Shown: one piece after another, positions 35,818 to 43,042 of the stretch
Numbering within the stretch: the first letter of the stretch is position 1
Layout: each line of letters opens with the position of its first letter
NCBI RefSeq assembly: GCF_900110695.1
Contig: NZ_FOEH01000004.1
Coordinates: forward strand, 248,001 to 312,000
Direction: 5' to 3'
From: Virgibacillus subterraneus
GTDB taxonomy: Bacteria > Bacillota > Bacilli > Bacillales > Amphibacillaceae
DNA: 64,000 nt
Notes under the pieces: generated by a model
The model's database searches: none
What the model was told of the DNA's origin: nothing
The model's input: only the letters and a program-made list of their open reading frames with translations
Position numbers and translations under genes: made by a program

Positions 35818-36992
35818 GTTTTTCCTCCTCTATTTTTAAATACATTTGTTTCAGGTTCTTCTTTTGTACTTACAGGTATTGGTTGTTCTTCTTTTTGCTT
35901 ATTAGATTTTGCAATGTTATTCATTATTCCCATTGATACCATCATAACAAGAAGCGATGAGCCACCATAACTCACAAACGGCAATGGTACCCCTGTGATC
36001 GGTAAAATTCCACTTATTGCCCCGAGATTAATAAATGCTTGAATTCCAATCATCGAGGAAATTCCTATCGCTAATAGTGCACCAAAACTATCGGAGCATT
36101 TTTTGGAAATAAAGAATCCACGCAGAACAATAATAGACAACATACCCACTACAATAAAGACCCCTACAAAACCTAGTTCTTCAGCTATAACTGCCATTAT
36201 AAAATCAGTATGAGGTTCTAGTAAATAGCCAAGCTTTTGAACACTCTGTCCCAAACCTTCACCAGTAAGTCCACCAACACCTATAGCTAGATATGACTGA
36301 ATCAGATGATACCCATCGTCTTGCGGGTCTTCAAAAGGCTGGTAAGCCCCATCAAATCTGGCAATTCGCTCTTCAGTCACCATATTTGGTACAGCAAAAG
36401 CGACTAAAGCCAAGCCTACCAACACAAGAATGGATAAATGTTTAAAGTGAATTCCGGAACTGAATATCACAGAGCAAGCAATCATAAATATAATTGCTGC
36501 TGTTCCAATATCAGGCTGCGAAACAATGAGACCCAATATTACTGCAGTTAATATTAAAGGTGGAAGCACTCCTCTGTTAAACTCATTAATGTACGATTGT
36601 TTTTTAGAGTATACAGAGGCAAGATACATAATTAATCCTAATTTTGCAAATTCAGCAGGCTGCATACTGATGAATCCAAAATTGAACCACGATCGGGCAC
36701 CGTTAGCTTCATTTCCAAAAATACTAACTCCCACCAATAATCCAATGATAATTAAAATTATCAATTTCATCAACTTTTGATAATATTTATACGGAAAAAT
36801 GCTTGTCACAACAAACCCTACCATAGCTAATGAAAACCATTGAATCTGCTTAATCAGATAATGTGAACTTTCATTACCTTCTACAACAGCGATTACCATA
36901 CTAGCACTGTAAATCATTACTATCCCAAACATTGATAGTAGTATTGGTGTAATCATTAACGTAAAATCATAACTCTTTAATCTCTGTATCAT
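35805..36992 (-). CDS. ftsW: FtsW, SEDS-family peptidoglycan glycosyltransferase
   Basis: A 395-residue polytopic protein with about ten spans. FtsW polymerises lipid II at the septum with its partner PBP2B. Conserved SEDS segments are GANGARSWFNFGFISMQPAEFAKLGLIMYLA near 107-137, the extracellular QSYLAIGVGGLTGEGLGQSVQKLGYLLEPHTDFIMAVIAEELGF near 237-280, and GILPITGVPLPFVSYGGSSL near 333-352. The ATG at 36992 follows GAGGAG by seven bases; the 11 upstream codons run through that site. As in B. subtilis (ylaO), it is directly upstream of pyc. A SigA-like promoter lies about 60 bases upstream. Confidence 0.95.
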   Translation of the reverse strand: MIQRLKSYDFTLMITPILLSMFGIVMIYSASMVIAVVEGNESSHYLIKQIQWFSLAMVGFVVTSIFPYKYYQKLMKLIILIIIGLLVGVSIFGNEANGARSWFNFGFISMQPAEFAKLGLIMYLASVYSKKQSYINEFNRGVLPPLILTAVILGLIVSQPDIGTAAIIFMIACSVIFSSGIHFKHLSILVLVGLALVAFAVPNMVTEERIARFDGAYQPFEDPQDDGYHLIQSYLAIGVGGLTGEGLGQSVQKLGYLLEPHTDFIMAVIAEELGFVGVFIVVGMLSIIVLRGFFISKKCSDSFGALLAIGISSMIGIQAFINLGAISGILPITGVPLPFVSYGGSSLLVMMVSMGIMNNIAKSNKQKEEQPIPVSTKEEPETNVFKNRGGKTWVR

Positions 36993-37048
36993 CTTTCTTC
37001 TCCTCAACATATGTATTAGTAACAATAGTTGAAATAGAAATTTTTAAT

Positions 37049-37077
37049 AGTATAACATAATTAATATAATTGTGTAA
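37049..37077 (-). promoter_or_regulatory. SigA-like promoter of the ftsW-pyc unit
   Basis: On the minus strand TTACAC (37077-37072), a 17-base spacer and TATACT (37054-37049) lie about 57 bases upstream of the ftsW ATG. There is no other obvious promoter before pyc. Confidence 0.55.
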
Positions 37078-37103
37078 CATATTAAATTCCTACTTCTATT
37101 AGA

Positions 37104-37190
37104 TTAGAAAACTTGGCTTTTCGCCAAGCCTTAATGGCAAAAGCCTTAGTTGCACTTATGCAGTAAAAGTATTTATACTTTCTTAACTGC
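37104..37190 (-). repeat. R1 intergenic repeat, best-preserved copy
   Basis: 87 bases in reverse orientation: TTAGAAAACTTGGC, TCGCCAAGCCTTAATGGCAA, AAGCCTTAGTTGCACTTATG, CAGTAAAAGTATTTATACTTT and CTTAACTGC. It contains the inverted pair CTTGGC/GCCAAG and the palindrome AAAGTATTTATACTTT. Used here as the reference copy. It lies between ftsW and ylaN. Confidence 0.88.
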
Positions 37191-37199
37191 TTAAATAAA

Positions 37200-37234
37200 A
37201 AAACCTTGCCATTATCCAATTAGGCAAAGTTTTT
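37200..37234 (-). terminator. Terminator of ylaN
   Basis: AAAACCTTGCC pairs with GGCAAAGTTTT (one wobble), followed on the minus strand by TTTTTTATTT. Confidence 0.8.
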
Positions 37235-37253
37235 GCTAAGTTGTAACATGACA

Positions 37254-37538
37254 TTACACCGAATTTTGTGCTGCTTCATGTAATATATTAAGCTGCCTTT
37301 CTAAATTCTCAAGTACTGCTTTACCTTCATGCTCGCTGATTAAGTTTAAACGCACAGCAAAATCGATCTCCCTTGAAAGACCAAACATTTGTGTATCCAA
37401 AACCTCTTCATATAAAGGACATTGTGGCATCGTTAAATTCTCAATCTGAACTTCTATTAGCCTTCGTATTTTATCAGCATCAGCCTTTAGAAGGGCATAG
37501 GCTTTTTCACGATGAGTTTCAGTCACCTCAGGAATCAA
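37254..37538 (-). CDS. ylaN: YlaN, UPF0358 family protein
   Basis: A 94-residue helical protein, essential in B. subtilis under iron limitation and reported to act on Fur-dependent iron regulation. The core [32 protein letters not shown] (from about residue 33) is almost invariant in the family. The likely start is TTG at 37538 ([18 protein letters not shown]), six bases after GGAGGGG; an ATG at 37553 overlaps that site and is less likely. Upstream of ftsW in the conserved order. Monocistronic with its own terminator. Confidence 0.92.
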   Translation of the reverse strand: MIPEVTETHREKAYALLKADADKIRRLIEVQIENLTMPQCPLYEEVLDTQMFGLSREIDFAVRLNLISEHEGKAVLENLERQLNILHEAAQNSV

Positions 37539-37709
37539 ATATATCCCCTCCATTTAAAAGACTTTCTTCTATATTATATTATCGTTTGAACCATGAAAAT
37601 GCAAATGATATTAAGGTAAATTTAAAATTAATCAATTAATCATTTATAGTGAAAAATTTAAGAATGTCTGCTATTCTTGATAAAGATAATTTTTGAGAGG
37701 TGGTTAGAC

Positions 37710-38198
37710 ATGATAGTCCCGATTATTGGAAATGTTACATATTCAATCACACTAGATCCAACCGTATGGATCTTTGATGATAGAAAAATACTACTAGAAG
37801 AAGCATTCACGGAACGAGAAAATGTACAAGTTGAGGACAATGAACTTGAAAATGCATCGAAACGTTGGAGTAGAGCAGTTTATCAACAGAAAATAAATCC
37901 ACCAGTTAATAAAAGCATATCCCGGTTTGAACGAGAAAAAATACTAGAAAACTCATATGTAATGCCAATTAATGAGTTTGTGGATCATGCCGAAGTAAAT
38001 GAAAATGCTACAGACGTTACAATCGTAACAAGTAAGGGAGATGAACATATCTCACTAGAAGCTTTGCAAAGTTGCTATTTACTATTTGCTGTTGATGGAA
38101 AGCCCCTAAAAGAAGAAGGGCCTGTTCACTTATTTTATAAGGACGGTTCCAATAAAGATAATCCTATTACAGGAATTGAGAAAATAGTTATTAATTAA
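37710..38198 (+). CDS. ylaL: YlaL-like conserved protein
   Basis: A 162-residue soluble protein placed where B. subtilis has ylaL, with a similar length (about 157). Readable features: the start MIVPIIGNVTYSITLDPTVWIFDDRKILLEEAF, a charged middle with RAVYQQKINPPVNKSISRFEREKILENSYVMPI, and a C-terminal ALQSCYLLFAVDGKPLKEEGPVHLFYKDGSN resembling a small beta-rich fold. No catalytic motif was recognised and the function is unknown. The ATG at 37710 follows GAGAGGTGG; 11 upstream codons are rejected. Monocistronic with a terminator. Confidence 0.7.
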   Translation: MIVPIIGNVTYSITLDPTVWIFDDRKILLEEAFTERENVQVEDNELENASKRWSRAVYQQKINPPVNKSISRFEREKILENSYVMPINEFVDHAEVNENATDVTIVTSKGDEHISLEALQSCYLLFAVDGKPLKEEGPVHLFYKDGSNKDNPITGIEKIVIN

Positions 38199-38204
38199 AT
38201 GATG

Positions 38205-38240
38205 AAGCTGTTTACATATTATATGTAAGCAGCTTTTTTA
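38205..38240 (+). terminator. Terminator of ylaL
   Basis: AAGCTGTTTACATA pairs with TATGTAAGCAGCTT (one bulge), followed by TTTTTA. Confidence 0.82.
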
Positions 38241-38242
38241 GT

Positions 38243-38358
38243 AGTTAAAAAACTATATATATTTTCTTACTTAATTAGTGCAACTATTGCTTATCTCTCC
38301 AAAGTATAAGGGGTTCAAACAAAGCAATATAAAGCTTTCATAAGAATCACTTTAGCAA
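38243..38358 (+). repeat. R1 intergenic repeat with hairpin extension, diverged
   Basis: Forward orientation: TAGTTAAAAAACT, ATTTTCTTACTTAATTAGTGCAACTA, GCTTATCTCTCCAAAG, then GGGGTTCAAACAAAGC / AAAGCTTTCATAAGAATCAC. It aligns with 18821-18949 over its full length. Confidence 0.65.
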
Positions 38359-38535
38359 TGCTAAGTTACTAATACGAGTTCTTTTTTGAAATGGCATATA
38401 ATAGAAAAGTCTTTCTCCAGAAATTGCAGATTTCTCTTAACCTTGCTTTTGTACTTTTGAATGTATATTTTACAGCATTCGACTCAGAATAATAAGACAG
38501 TAATTCCGTTTGTACATTTTAAAGGAGGAGTACAC

Positions 38536-39138
38536 ATGTTGTTACGTTTAGGAATACTGTCTTTAATGAGTTTTTTGTTTTTAAATGGCTGTCAGCAAAA
38601 TGAGGAAGAAGATCAATCCTTATCAACTGAAAAAGAAAATAACCGTATTGTACAGGTAGAAGATTCTGACCCCAGAGAGAAACAAAATCCCACTAACAGA
38701 CAAATCTCTACCCATTTAGCAAATATTGCAAGTGAAGTACCAAATGTCAATGACTCTGCATCCATAGTAGCAGGTCCATATGCTGTTGTAGGTATAAATG
38801 TTGATAAAGATTTAGACCGTTCACGTGTTGGAACTATAAAATATTCCGTTTTGGAAGCATTACAGAATGATCCATATGGAAAAACAGCAGTTGTTGTTGC
38901 TGATGGCGATGTTGTCGAAAGGCTTCGTATGATGGGAAACAAAATTAATCAAGGACATCCTGTACAGGGAGTTGTTGACGAACTTTCAGCAATTGTAGGT
39001 AGATATATGCCAGACTTTCCAATTAATGATGATCAACCACAGGAACCAGATCAAAACAAAGAAATGTTGCCAAAAGAAGATCAGGAAGAGTTGGATGATA
39101 TAGAGGAAGAACAATCAAATCATCAGAACAATGAATAA
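38536..39138 (+). CDS. ylaJ: YhcN/YlaJ-family sporulation lipoprotein
   Basis: A 200-residue lipoprotein. The signal peptide ends in the lipobox LNGC (Cys18), then an acidic Ser/Asn-rich linker (about 20-60) and a YhcN/YlaJ domain (about 60-150: HLANIASEVPNVNDSASIVAGPYAVVGINVDKDLDRSRVGTIKYSVLEALQNDP). The C-terminus is Glu/Asp/Gln-rich. Members sit in the spore or forespore inner membrane in bacilli. The ATG at 38536 follows AAAGGAGGAGTACAC. Length agrees with B. subtilis YlaJ. Confidence 0.9.
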   Translation: MLLRLGILSLMSFLFLNGCQQNEEEDQSLSTEKENNRIVQVEDSDPREKQNPTNRQISTHLANIASEVPNVNDSASIVAGPYAVVGINVDKDLDRSRVGTIKYSVLEALQNDPYGKTAVVVADGDVVERLRMMGNKINQGHPVQGVVDELSAIVGRYMPDFPINDDQPQEPDQNKEMLPKEDQEELDDIEEEQSNHQNNE

Positions 39139-39140
39139 GA

Positions 39141-39220
39141 AAAAAAGCGTAAGTGGCTGTTTAGCACAGTATGCAGTGTGCCAGCGCACTGCAGTTGCGT
39201 TACCGTACTTTGCAGCGGGT
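39141..39220 (+). repeat. Diverged R2 left end fused to an R1 copy
   Basis: AAAAAGCGTAAGTGGCTGTTTAGCACAGTATG, CAGTGTGCCAGCGC and TTTGCAGCGGG follow the order of the R2 left end at 10899-10980, at roughly two-thirds identity by eye. It runs straight into R1 at 39219. Confidence 0.55.
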
Positions 39221-39279
39221 CTTGGCATTCAAGCCTTAGTTGCGCTTATGCAGTAAAAAAGTATTTATACTTTCTTACC
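39219..39279 (-). repeat. R1 intergenic repeat, truncated copy
   Basis: TCTTGGCATTCAAGCCTTAG, TTGCGCTTATGCAG, TAAAAAAGTATTTATACTTT and CTTACC match the right two-thirds of the reference copy 37104-37190 closely. The left third is replaced by R2-like sequence. Confidence 0.82.
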
Positions 39280-39284
39280 TATCA

Positions 39285-39319
39285 AAAAGTGCTTCCCGAA
39301 GAGGATAGGAAGCACTTTT
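39285..39319. terminator. Shared terminator of ylaJ and the small gene at 39321
   Basis: AAAAGTGCTTCC pairs with GGAAGCACTTTT, with T tracts on both strands, between convergent genes. Confidence 0.85.
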
Positions 39320-39320
39320 C

Positions 39321-39623
39321 TTATTTCATATTATTTTCTTCACTTTCTTTTTCCTTAACCTCATTATAATAGTCTACTCCAAATTGGGACCCTTCTGATA
39401 CCATTTTAGCGTTTTCCAGTTGTGCAGGATCCTTGTCCTCTGTTTGATCTGGAATACCAGCATCTTCTAAAGTAGAATTAGATTTATTTGTATCTTTTAC
39501 TTTATTGGTTATATATCTTACTTTATCTTTTAGTTTATTTCTGTTTTCCTCTTTATTAAGGATAACACCCATAATTCCTGCTCCGATAGCTCCAGCCGCT
39601 GAAGCAATATATCTTTTTCGCAT
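39321..39623 (-). CDS. Small hypothetical protein with N-terminal membrane segment
   Basis: A 100-residue protein: a Gly/Ala-rich hydrophobic N-terminus (MRKRYIASAAGAIGAGIMGVIL) like those of YtxH-type small membrane proteins, followed by a long charged hydrophilic tail rich in Lys, Asp and Glu. I do not recognise a defined family. The tail has the acidic bias seen in other surface proteins of this window. The ATG at 39623 follows AAAGGGTGA. It is inserted between ylaJ and ylaI relative to B. subtilis and converges on ylaJ. Confidence 0.65.
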   Translation of the reverse strand: MRKRYIASAAGAIGAGIMGVILNKEENRNKLKDKVRYITNKVKDTNKSNSTLEDAGIPDQTEDKDPAQLENAKMVSEGSQFGVDYYNEVKEKESEENNMK

Positions 39624-39763
39624 CTAATCACCCTTTCCAATTTATATATAGTTTAATAATTAATATGTTCCCCACTTATTCTCTTATAAAACATTCACTT
39701 TAATACAAAAGAATGTCATGTTATAGTTAATAGGTAAACAGCCTAATTTTTAGAGGTGATGAG

Positions 39764-39967
39764 ATGCAAGTACAATGTGTGTTATGTGACACTATAGAAG
39801 ATATTCAGGATAGTTCATTGCAAGCTAAACGGTTAAGAAATCGCAGAATCCATATGTATTTATGTCAGCAATGTGATCAGCGGATATATAGTAACACAAA
39901 AAAGAGACATGAAACTGGAAACTTCCACTTATATGAAGGGAAGAAACAAAAAAAGGATTTAATATAG
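39764..39967 (+). CDS. ylaI: YlaI, small zinc-ribbon protein (DUF2197)
   Basis: A 67-residue protein with two CxxC pairs, C5/C8 and C34/C37, separated by a basic helix (QAKRLRNRRIHMY), followed by a Lys-rich tail. This is the DUF2197/YlaI family, probably zinc-binding and possibly nucleic-acid-binding; no function is proven. The ATG at 39764 follows GAGGTGATGAG. It converges on ylaH with a shared terminator. Confidence 0.9.
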   Translation: MQVQCVLCDTIEDIQDSSLQAKRLRNRRIHMYLCQQCDQRIYSNTKKRHETGNFHLYEGKKQKKDLI

Positions 39968-39970
39968 ATA

Positions 39971-39997
39971 AAAACTCCCAAAAATGGGAGTTTTTTG
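39971..39997. terminator. Shared terminator of ylaI and ylaH
   Basis: A 10-bp stem, AAAACTCCCA with TGGGAGTTTT, then TTTTTGTC on the plus strand. Confidence 0.87.
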
Positions 39998-40002
39998 TCT
40001 TT

Positions 40003-40308
40003 CTATGATTTACTTTTTGTTTTTCTCTCTTGATACAGTCTGAATCTGTATATTCCTAAAATCAGTGACATAATAAGTAAACTCTCTGTAATAGGATAAC
40101 CAACTATACTAAAAAACGTTATGATTATCGAACCAAATGCTAACATTAAATAAACCAAAAAAGATTTTAATATTGGTAATTTGCGAGCAAATCCTAACTT
40201 GTATGCAATTGATGCAAAAATAAAATTTAAGACATAAAAAATTATTAGTTCATGACCATGATAATTATCTACAATAAAATCATATAGCAAACTAAAATTA
40301 GTATCCAT
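40003..40308 (-). CDS. ylaH: YlaH-like membrane protein
   Basis: A 101-residue protein with three predicted membrane spans (about 20-38, 47-66, 70-90) and a basic C-terminus (RLYQERKTKSKS). YlaH-like proteins are found only in bacilli and have no known role. FIFASIAYKLGFARKLPILKSFLVYLMLAFGS is the family core. In B. subtilis ylaH lies between typA (ylaG) and ylaI; typA is absent here. Confidence 0.83.
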   Translation of the reverse strand: MDTNFSLLYDFIVDNYHGHELIIFYVLNFIFASIAYKLGFARKLPILKSFLVYLMLAFGSIIITFFSIVGYPITESLLIMSLILGIYRFRLYQERKTKSKS

Positions 40309-40468
40309 CCATATCCTCCATTACCAGCAAACATTAAAACTCATTATCTATCATACTAAATCTTTTTGCTATATGCTAGTTATAAATTTGTCTGATTTCT
40401 TAAAATTAATTTTTTGAACAATACCCGGAATTAATATATACTAGTTCAAGTAAAAAGAGGTGTAATTT

Positions 40469-40639
40469 ATGAAAAATATTAATATTCCCATGCTATCGTT
40501 AGCGACATTGGTAATTCTCATGTTTGTTCTCGTCGGAATTTCCATTGCATTTCGCAATGTTTGGTTTGTCTTATTATTTATACTGTTAGGTTTCGGATTT
40601 ATGGGATACGGATTATCACTCAAGCGAAAAAGAAAGTGA
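40469..40639 (+). CDS. ylaF: YlaF-like small membrane protein (DUF5325)
   Basis: A 56-residue protein read directly from the sequence: it starts MKNINIPMLSLATLVILMF and ends GYGLSLKRKRK. Two membrane spans with a short polar turn (IAFRNVW) and a basic tail fit the YlaF family of bacilli, unknown function. The ATG at 40469 follows AGAGGTG. Its stop codon lies within the stem of the terminator it shares with suhB. Position next to suhB and ylaH is the conserved one. Confidence 0.83.
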   Translation: MKNINIPMLSLATLVILMFVLVGISIAFRNVWFVLLFILLGFGFMGYGLSLKRKRK

Positions 40640-40661
40640 CTTCACTAATTGGAGTCACTTT
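40633..40661. terminator. Compact terminator shared by ylaF and suhB
   Basis: AAAGTGACT pairs with AGTCACTTT, then TTTTCC on the plus strand. The ylaF stop (40637-40639) and the suhB stop (40655-40657) are both inside the stem. Confidence 0.8.
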
Positions 40662-41464
40662 TTTCCTTTCAGCATATAATCATCTACAATAGCACTTTTT
40701 ATAGCCGGATTACATGTTAATATCGAATTTTTTTCAAGCATGTTAACTTCTTCGCCATAGATAGTTGTCGTCACGCCTCCTACTTCATTAACAATAACTA
40801 TTCCTGCAGCAATGTCCCATGGAGATAAACTCATTGTTAAGTATCCATCCATTATTCCCTCTGCAACATAGGCGAATTCAAGTGCTGCAGAACCATATGT
40901 TCTAGTGCCCCTAATTGTTCTTACAAAATCCTGCATCACCTGTTCATCCACTAATCTATTTTCACAAAGCCAAAAGTGATTTAAGCCAACGATAGACTCC
41001 AAAAGGTGCTTTTTATTAACAAGGCTTGGTAAAGCATCATCGTTTTTAAATGCACCTTCATTGCGTTTGGCGCTATAAAGCACGTCAGCCATTACATCAT
41101 ATATAAAACCAATTTCTCCTACACCTTCATGATAAATACCTACAGATATTGCAAAATTTCTCTTTTGATGGACGAAATTCATCGTCCCATCAATTGGGTC
41201 TATTATCCAGACGGTCCCGTCAAGTGTTTCCAGTTGATCACCATACCCTTCCTCACTAATTATAAAGTGATCAGGATATGTTTTTTTAATATTTGATACA
41301 AAAAAGTTTTCTGTATTTTGATCCATAGTTGTTACCAGGTCATTTGGATTGGATTTTGTATTAATCTCCATCCGATCATGCATTTTTTCTCTAATCGTAT
41401 TGCCTGCTTGAAGTACCCATTCTTTTGCTTGTTTGTATATTACATCACGCATCTCCAAATTCAT
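40655..41464 (-). CDS. suhB: Inositol monophosphatase family protein
   Basis: A 269-residue Mg-dependent phosphatase (B. subtilis YktC/SuhB position), probably active on inositol-1-phosphate or related sugar phosphates. Metal-binding motifs are intact: E71-E72 in ISEEGYGD, DPIDGTMNFVH at 89-99 and SPWDIAAGIVIVNEVGG near 214-230. The ATG at 41464 follows GGAGG by seven bases. Whether it also hydrolyses NADP or fructose-1,6-bisphosphate cannot be told from sequence. Confidence 0.93.
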   Translation of the reverse strand: MNLEMRDVIYKQAKEWVLQAGNTIREKMHDRMEINTKSNPNDLVTTMDQNTENFFVSNIKKTYPDHFIISEEGYGDQLETLDGTVWIIDPIDGTMNFVHQKRNFAISVGIYHEGVGEIGFIYDVMADVLYSAKRNEGAFKNDDALPSLVNKKHLLESIVGLNHFWLCENRLVDEQVMQDFVRTIRGTRTYGSAALEFAYVAEGIMDGYLTMSLSPWDIAAGIVIVNEVGGVTTTIYGEEVNMLEKNSILTCNPAIKSAIVDDYMLKGKK

Positions 41465-41560
41465 TTATAAGCCTCCATTACATTTCATCTATATCTATGA
41501 TACCAAATTGGATGCGTTGAATCATTTTTTTAATCTGGTGATTATAAACTTATACATACA

Positions 41561-41617
41561 AATGACCCCAATATTGTTCATAAACTATCAATGAACATAT
41601 GTAAACATGGGGTCATT
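41561..41617 (-). terminator. Terminator of the small gene at 41626
   Basis: AATGACCCCA pairs with TGGGGTCATT around an inner stem TGTTCAT/ATGAACA. The U tract on the minus strand is weak (TTTGTATG). Confidence 0.6.
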
Positions 41618-41625
41618 TTCCATTA

Positions 41626-41826
41626 TTAATCATTTTCAATCTCCAACATTTGCAATCGTAATTGCTCTAAACGTTCTTTTGATTTTATCATTTCAATTTT
41701 ATCGTTGGCTTCCATTGCATCGTGTAGCGTTACAAGTTCATAATCAATTTCCATTCGAATAACGGGCAATTTTTCTTGTGCTTCTTTCTTTCTCAGTGCC
41801 TCCATTACATATTTCACTTTACCCAC
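41626..41826 (-). CDS. Small helical protein, possibly YkzI-like
   Basis: A 66-residue charged, coiled-coil-like protein (KLPVIRMEIDYELVTLHDAMEANDKIEMIKSKERLEQLRLQMLEIEND). It lies between suhB (yktC) and yktB, where B. subtilis has ykzI, a gene of similar size; the match is by position only. The first codon given is GTG at 41826; another GTG at 41817 and an ATG at 41805 are alternatives, as the AAAGG site is very close to the first. No function known. Confidence 0.6.
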   Translation of the reverse strand: MGKVKYVMEALRKKEAQEKLPVIRMEIDYELVTLHDAMEANDKIEMIKSKERLEQLRLQMLEIEND

Positions 41827-42025
41827 AACCTTTCAGTTGGCTTTTATTATATATATGATATATTTTCCCAAATAGTTCATGGTAAATAGTAACTTTTGAT
41901 TTTACATTCCCCAATTTTCAATCTTTTTAAACATTGTTCGCGGGGTATAACTTGACTGAATCCTATTTTTACTTAATAATAATTATTATAATCTATGATG
42001 GTTCACCTTAGAAAGGATGATTTAT

Positions 42026-42643
42026 ATGGTATTTAAGGGATTTACGGAAAAAGATTTTAATATCTTTACGATTGATGGCCTTGATGAGCGAATGGAAGCC
42101 ATCAGAGAAAACATACAGCCAAAATTTAAGGCTCTAGGTGAAGAACTGACTGAACCTGTTTCAGAAATGACAGATAGTGAAATGCATATACATATTGCAC
42201 AGCACCTAAGACGTACAAAGAACCCGCCTAATGATACATGGATGGCATTTTGTCATAATAAACGAGGTTACAAGAAACATCCGCATTTTCAAATCGGATT
42301 ATTTGATGACCATTTATTTGTATGGCTTGCATATATTTATGAACTGCCAGGAAAACAGGAAATGGCTAAAACATTTTTAAAACACATGGAAGAGATCAAA
42401 CAGACAATTCCAGATGATTATGTTGTTTCCTTGGATCATACCAAAAAAGATGCGACACGTTTTGATGAGATTAATTTGGAAAAGGCGCTTACCCGCTTTC
42501 AAAATGTTAAAAAAGCAGAATTTCTAATTGGCAGACATTTCAAACCTGGTGATCCGGTTTTGAAAGATGGACAGGCATTTTTAAAGGAAGTTGAAGATAC
42601 ATTTAATAAACTGACACCTCTTTATAAAATCTCAATGAATTAA
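42026..42643 (+). CDS. yktB: YktB, UPF0637 family protein
   Basis: A 205-residue soluble protein of the UPF0637/DUF1054 family. Homologues have solved structures but no settled function. Characteristic stretches are MVFKGFTEKDFNIFTIDGLDERMEAIRENIQPKF at the start, HIAQHLRRTKNPPNDTWMAFCHNKRGYKKHPHFQIGLFDDHLFVW near 54-100, and FLIGRHFKPGDPVL near 170-183. The ATG at 42026 is eight bases after AAAGGA; the ATG at 42017 overlaps that site. Same gene order as B. subtilis yktA-yktB. Confidence 0.92.
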   Translation: MVFKGFTEKDFNIFTIDGLDERMEAIRENIQPKFKALGEELTEPVSEMTDSEMHIHIAQHLRRTKNPPNDTWMAFCHNKRGYKKHPHFQIGLFDDHLFVWLAYIYELPGKQEMAKTFLKHMEEIKQTIPDDYVVSLDHTKKDATRFDEINLEKALTRFQNVKKAEFLIGRHFKPGDPVLKDGQAFLKEVEDTFNKLTPLYKISMN

Positions 42644-42670
42644 TAAAAGCACGTATGAGCCTTATTAATA

Positions 42671-42720
42671 TTAGAAAACTTGGCTTATCGCCAAGACTTT
42701 AATGACGAAAAGCCATGACT
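42671..42720 (-). repeat. R1 intergenic repeat, truncated copy
   Basis: TTAGAAAACTTGGCTTATCG, CCAAGACTTTAATGACGAAA and AGCC match the left part of the reference R1 copy closely; the rest is missing and the yktB/yktA terminator follows. Confidence 0.78.
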
Positions 42721-42728
42721 GCCAAAGT

Positions 42729-42758
42729 AAAAGACCCTTCATAATGAAAGGTCTTTTA
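42729..42758. terminator. Shared terminator of yktB and yktA
   Basis: AAAAGACCCTTCAT pairs with ATGAAAGGTCTTTT (one mismatch), with T tracts on both strands. Confidence 0.82.
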
Positions 42759-43028
42759 CTTATTTATTGTAATTGTTTTTTGTTCAGATTCTCTAGCTTT
42801 TTTTACAACAGGATAACTTGCATATCCCGAAGCCTTTTCAAAGTCCGCAAAATAGGTCTTCTCTTCACTTTTAGATGGTACAATATCCTTGAATTTTCGG
42901 TATGCTGCTAGAATTTCTTCCCGTTTAACTTGCTGTTCATATGATTGTTCTATCAATGCAAAAAAATTAACAACATCAATAATTTCCTCTTTTGACCAAG
43001 ATTCGTCTAGCGGGTAATGATAACTCAT
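42756..43028 (-). CDS. yktA: YktA, UPF0223 family protein
   Basis: A 90-residue helical protein of the UPF0223 family, unknown function. It begins MSYHYPLDESWSKEEIIDVVNFF and carries the family's KFKDIVPSKSEEKTYFADFEKASGYASYPVVKKARE. Length is typical. It starts 14 bases after the flavoprotein gene at 43043 and is probably co-transcribed with it. The ATG at 43028 follows GAGGTGATTAACAGTA. Confidence 0.93.
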   Translation of the reverse strand: MSYHYPLDESWSKEEIIDVVNFFALIEQSYEQQVKREEILAAYRKFKDIVPSKSEEKTYFADFEKASGYASYPVVKKARESEQKTITINK

Positions 43029-43042
43029 TACTGTTAATCACC

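Larger units (their letters stand above)
38199..38535. other. 337-base intergenic region with terminator and R1 repeat
   Basis: Between ylaL and ylaJ. After the ylaL terminator comes a diverged R1 repeat with hairpin (38243-38358). The last 175 bases are AT-rich with no further structure that I could identify. Confidence 0.6.
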
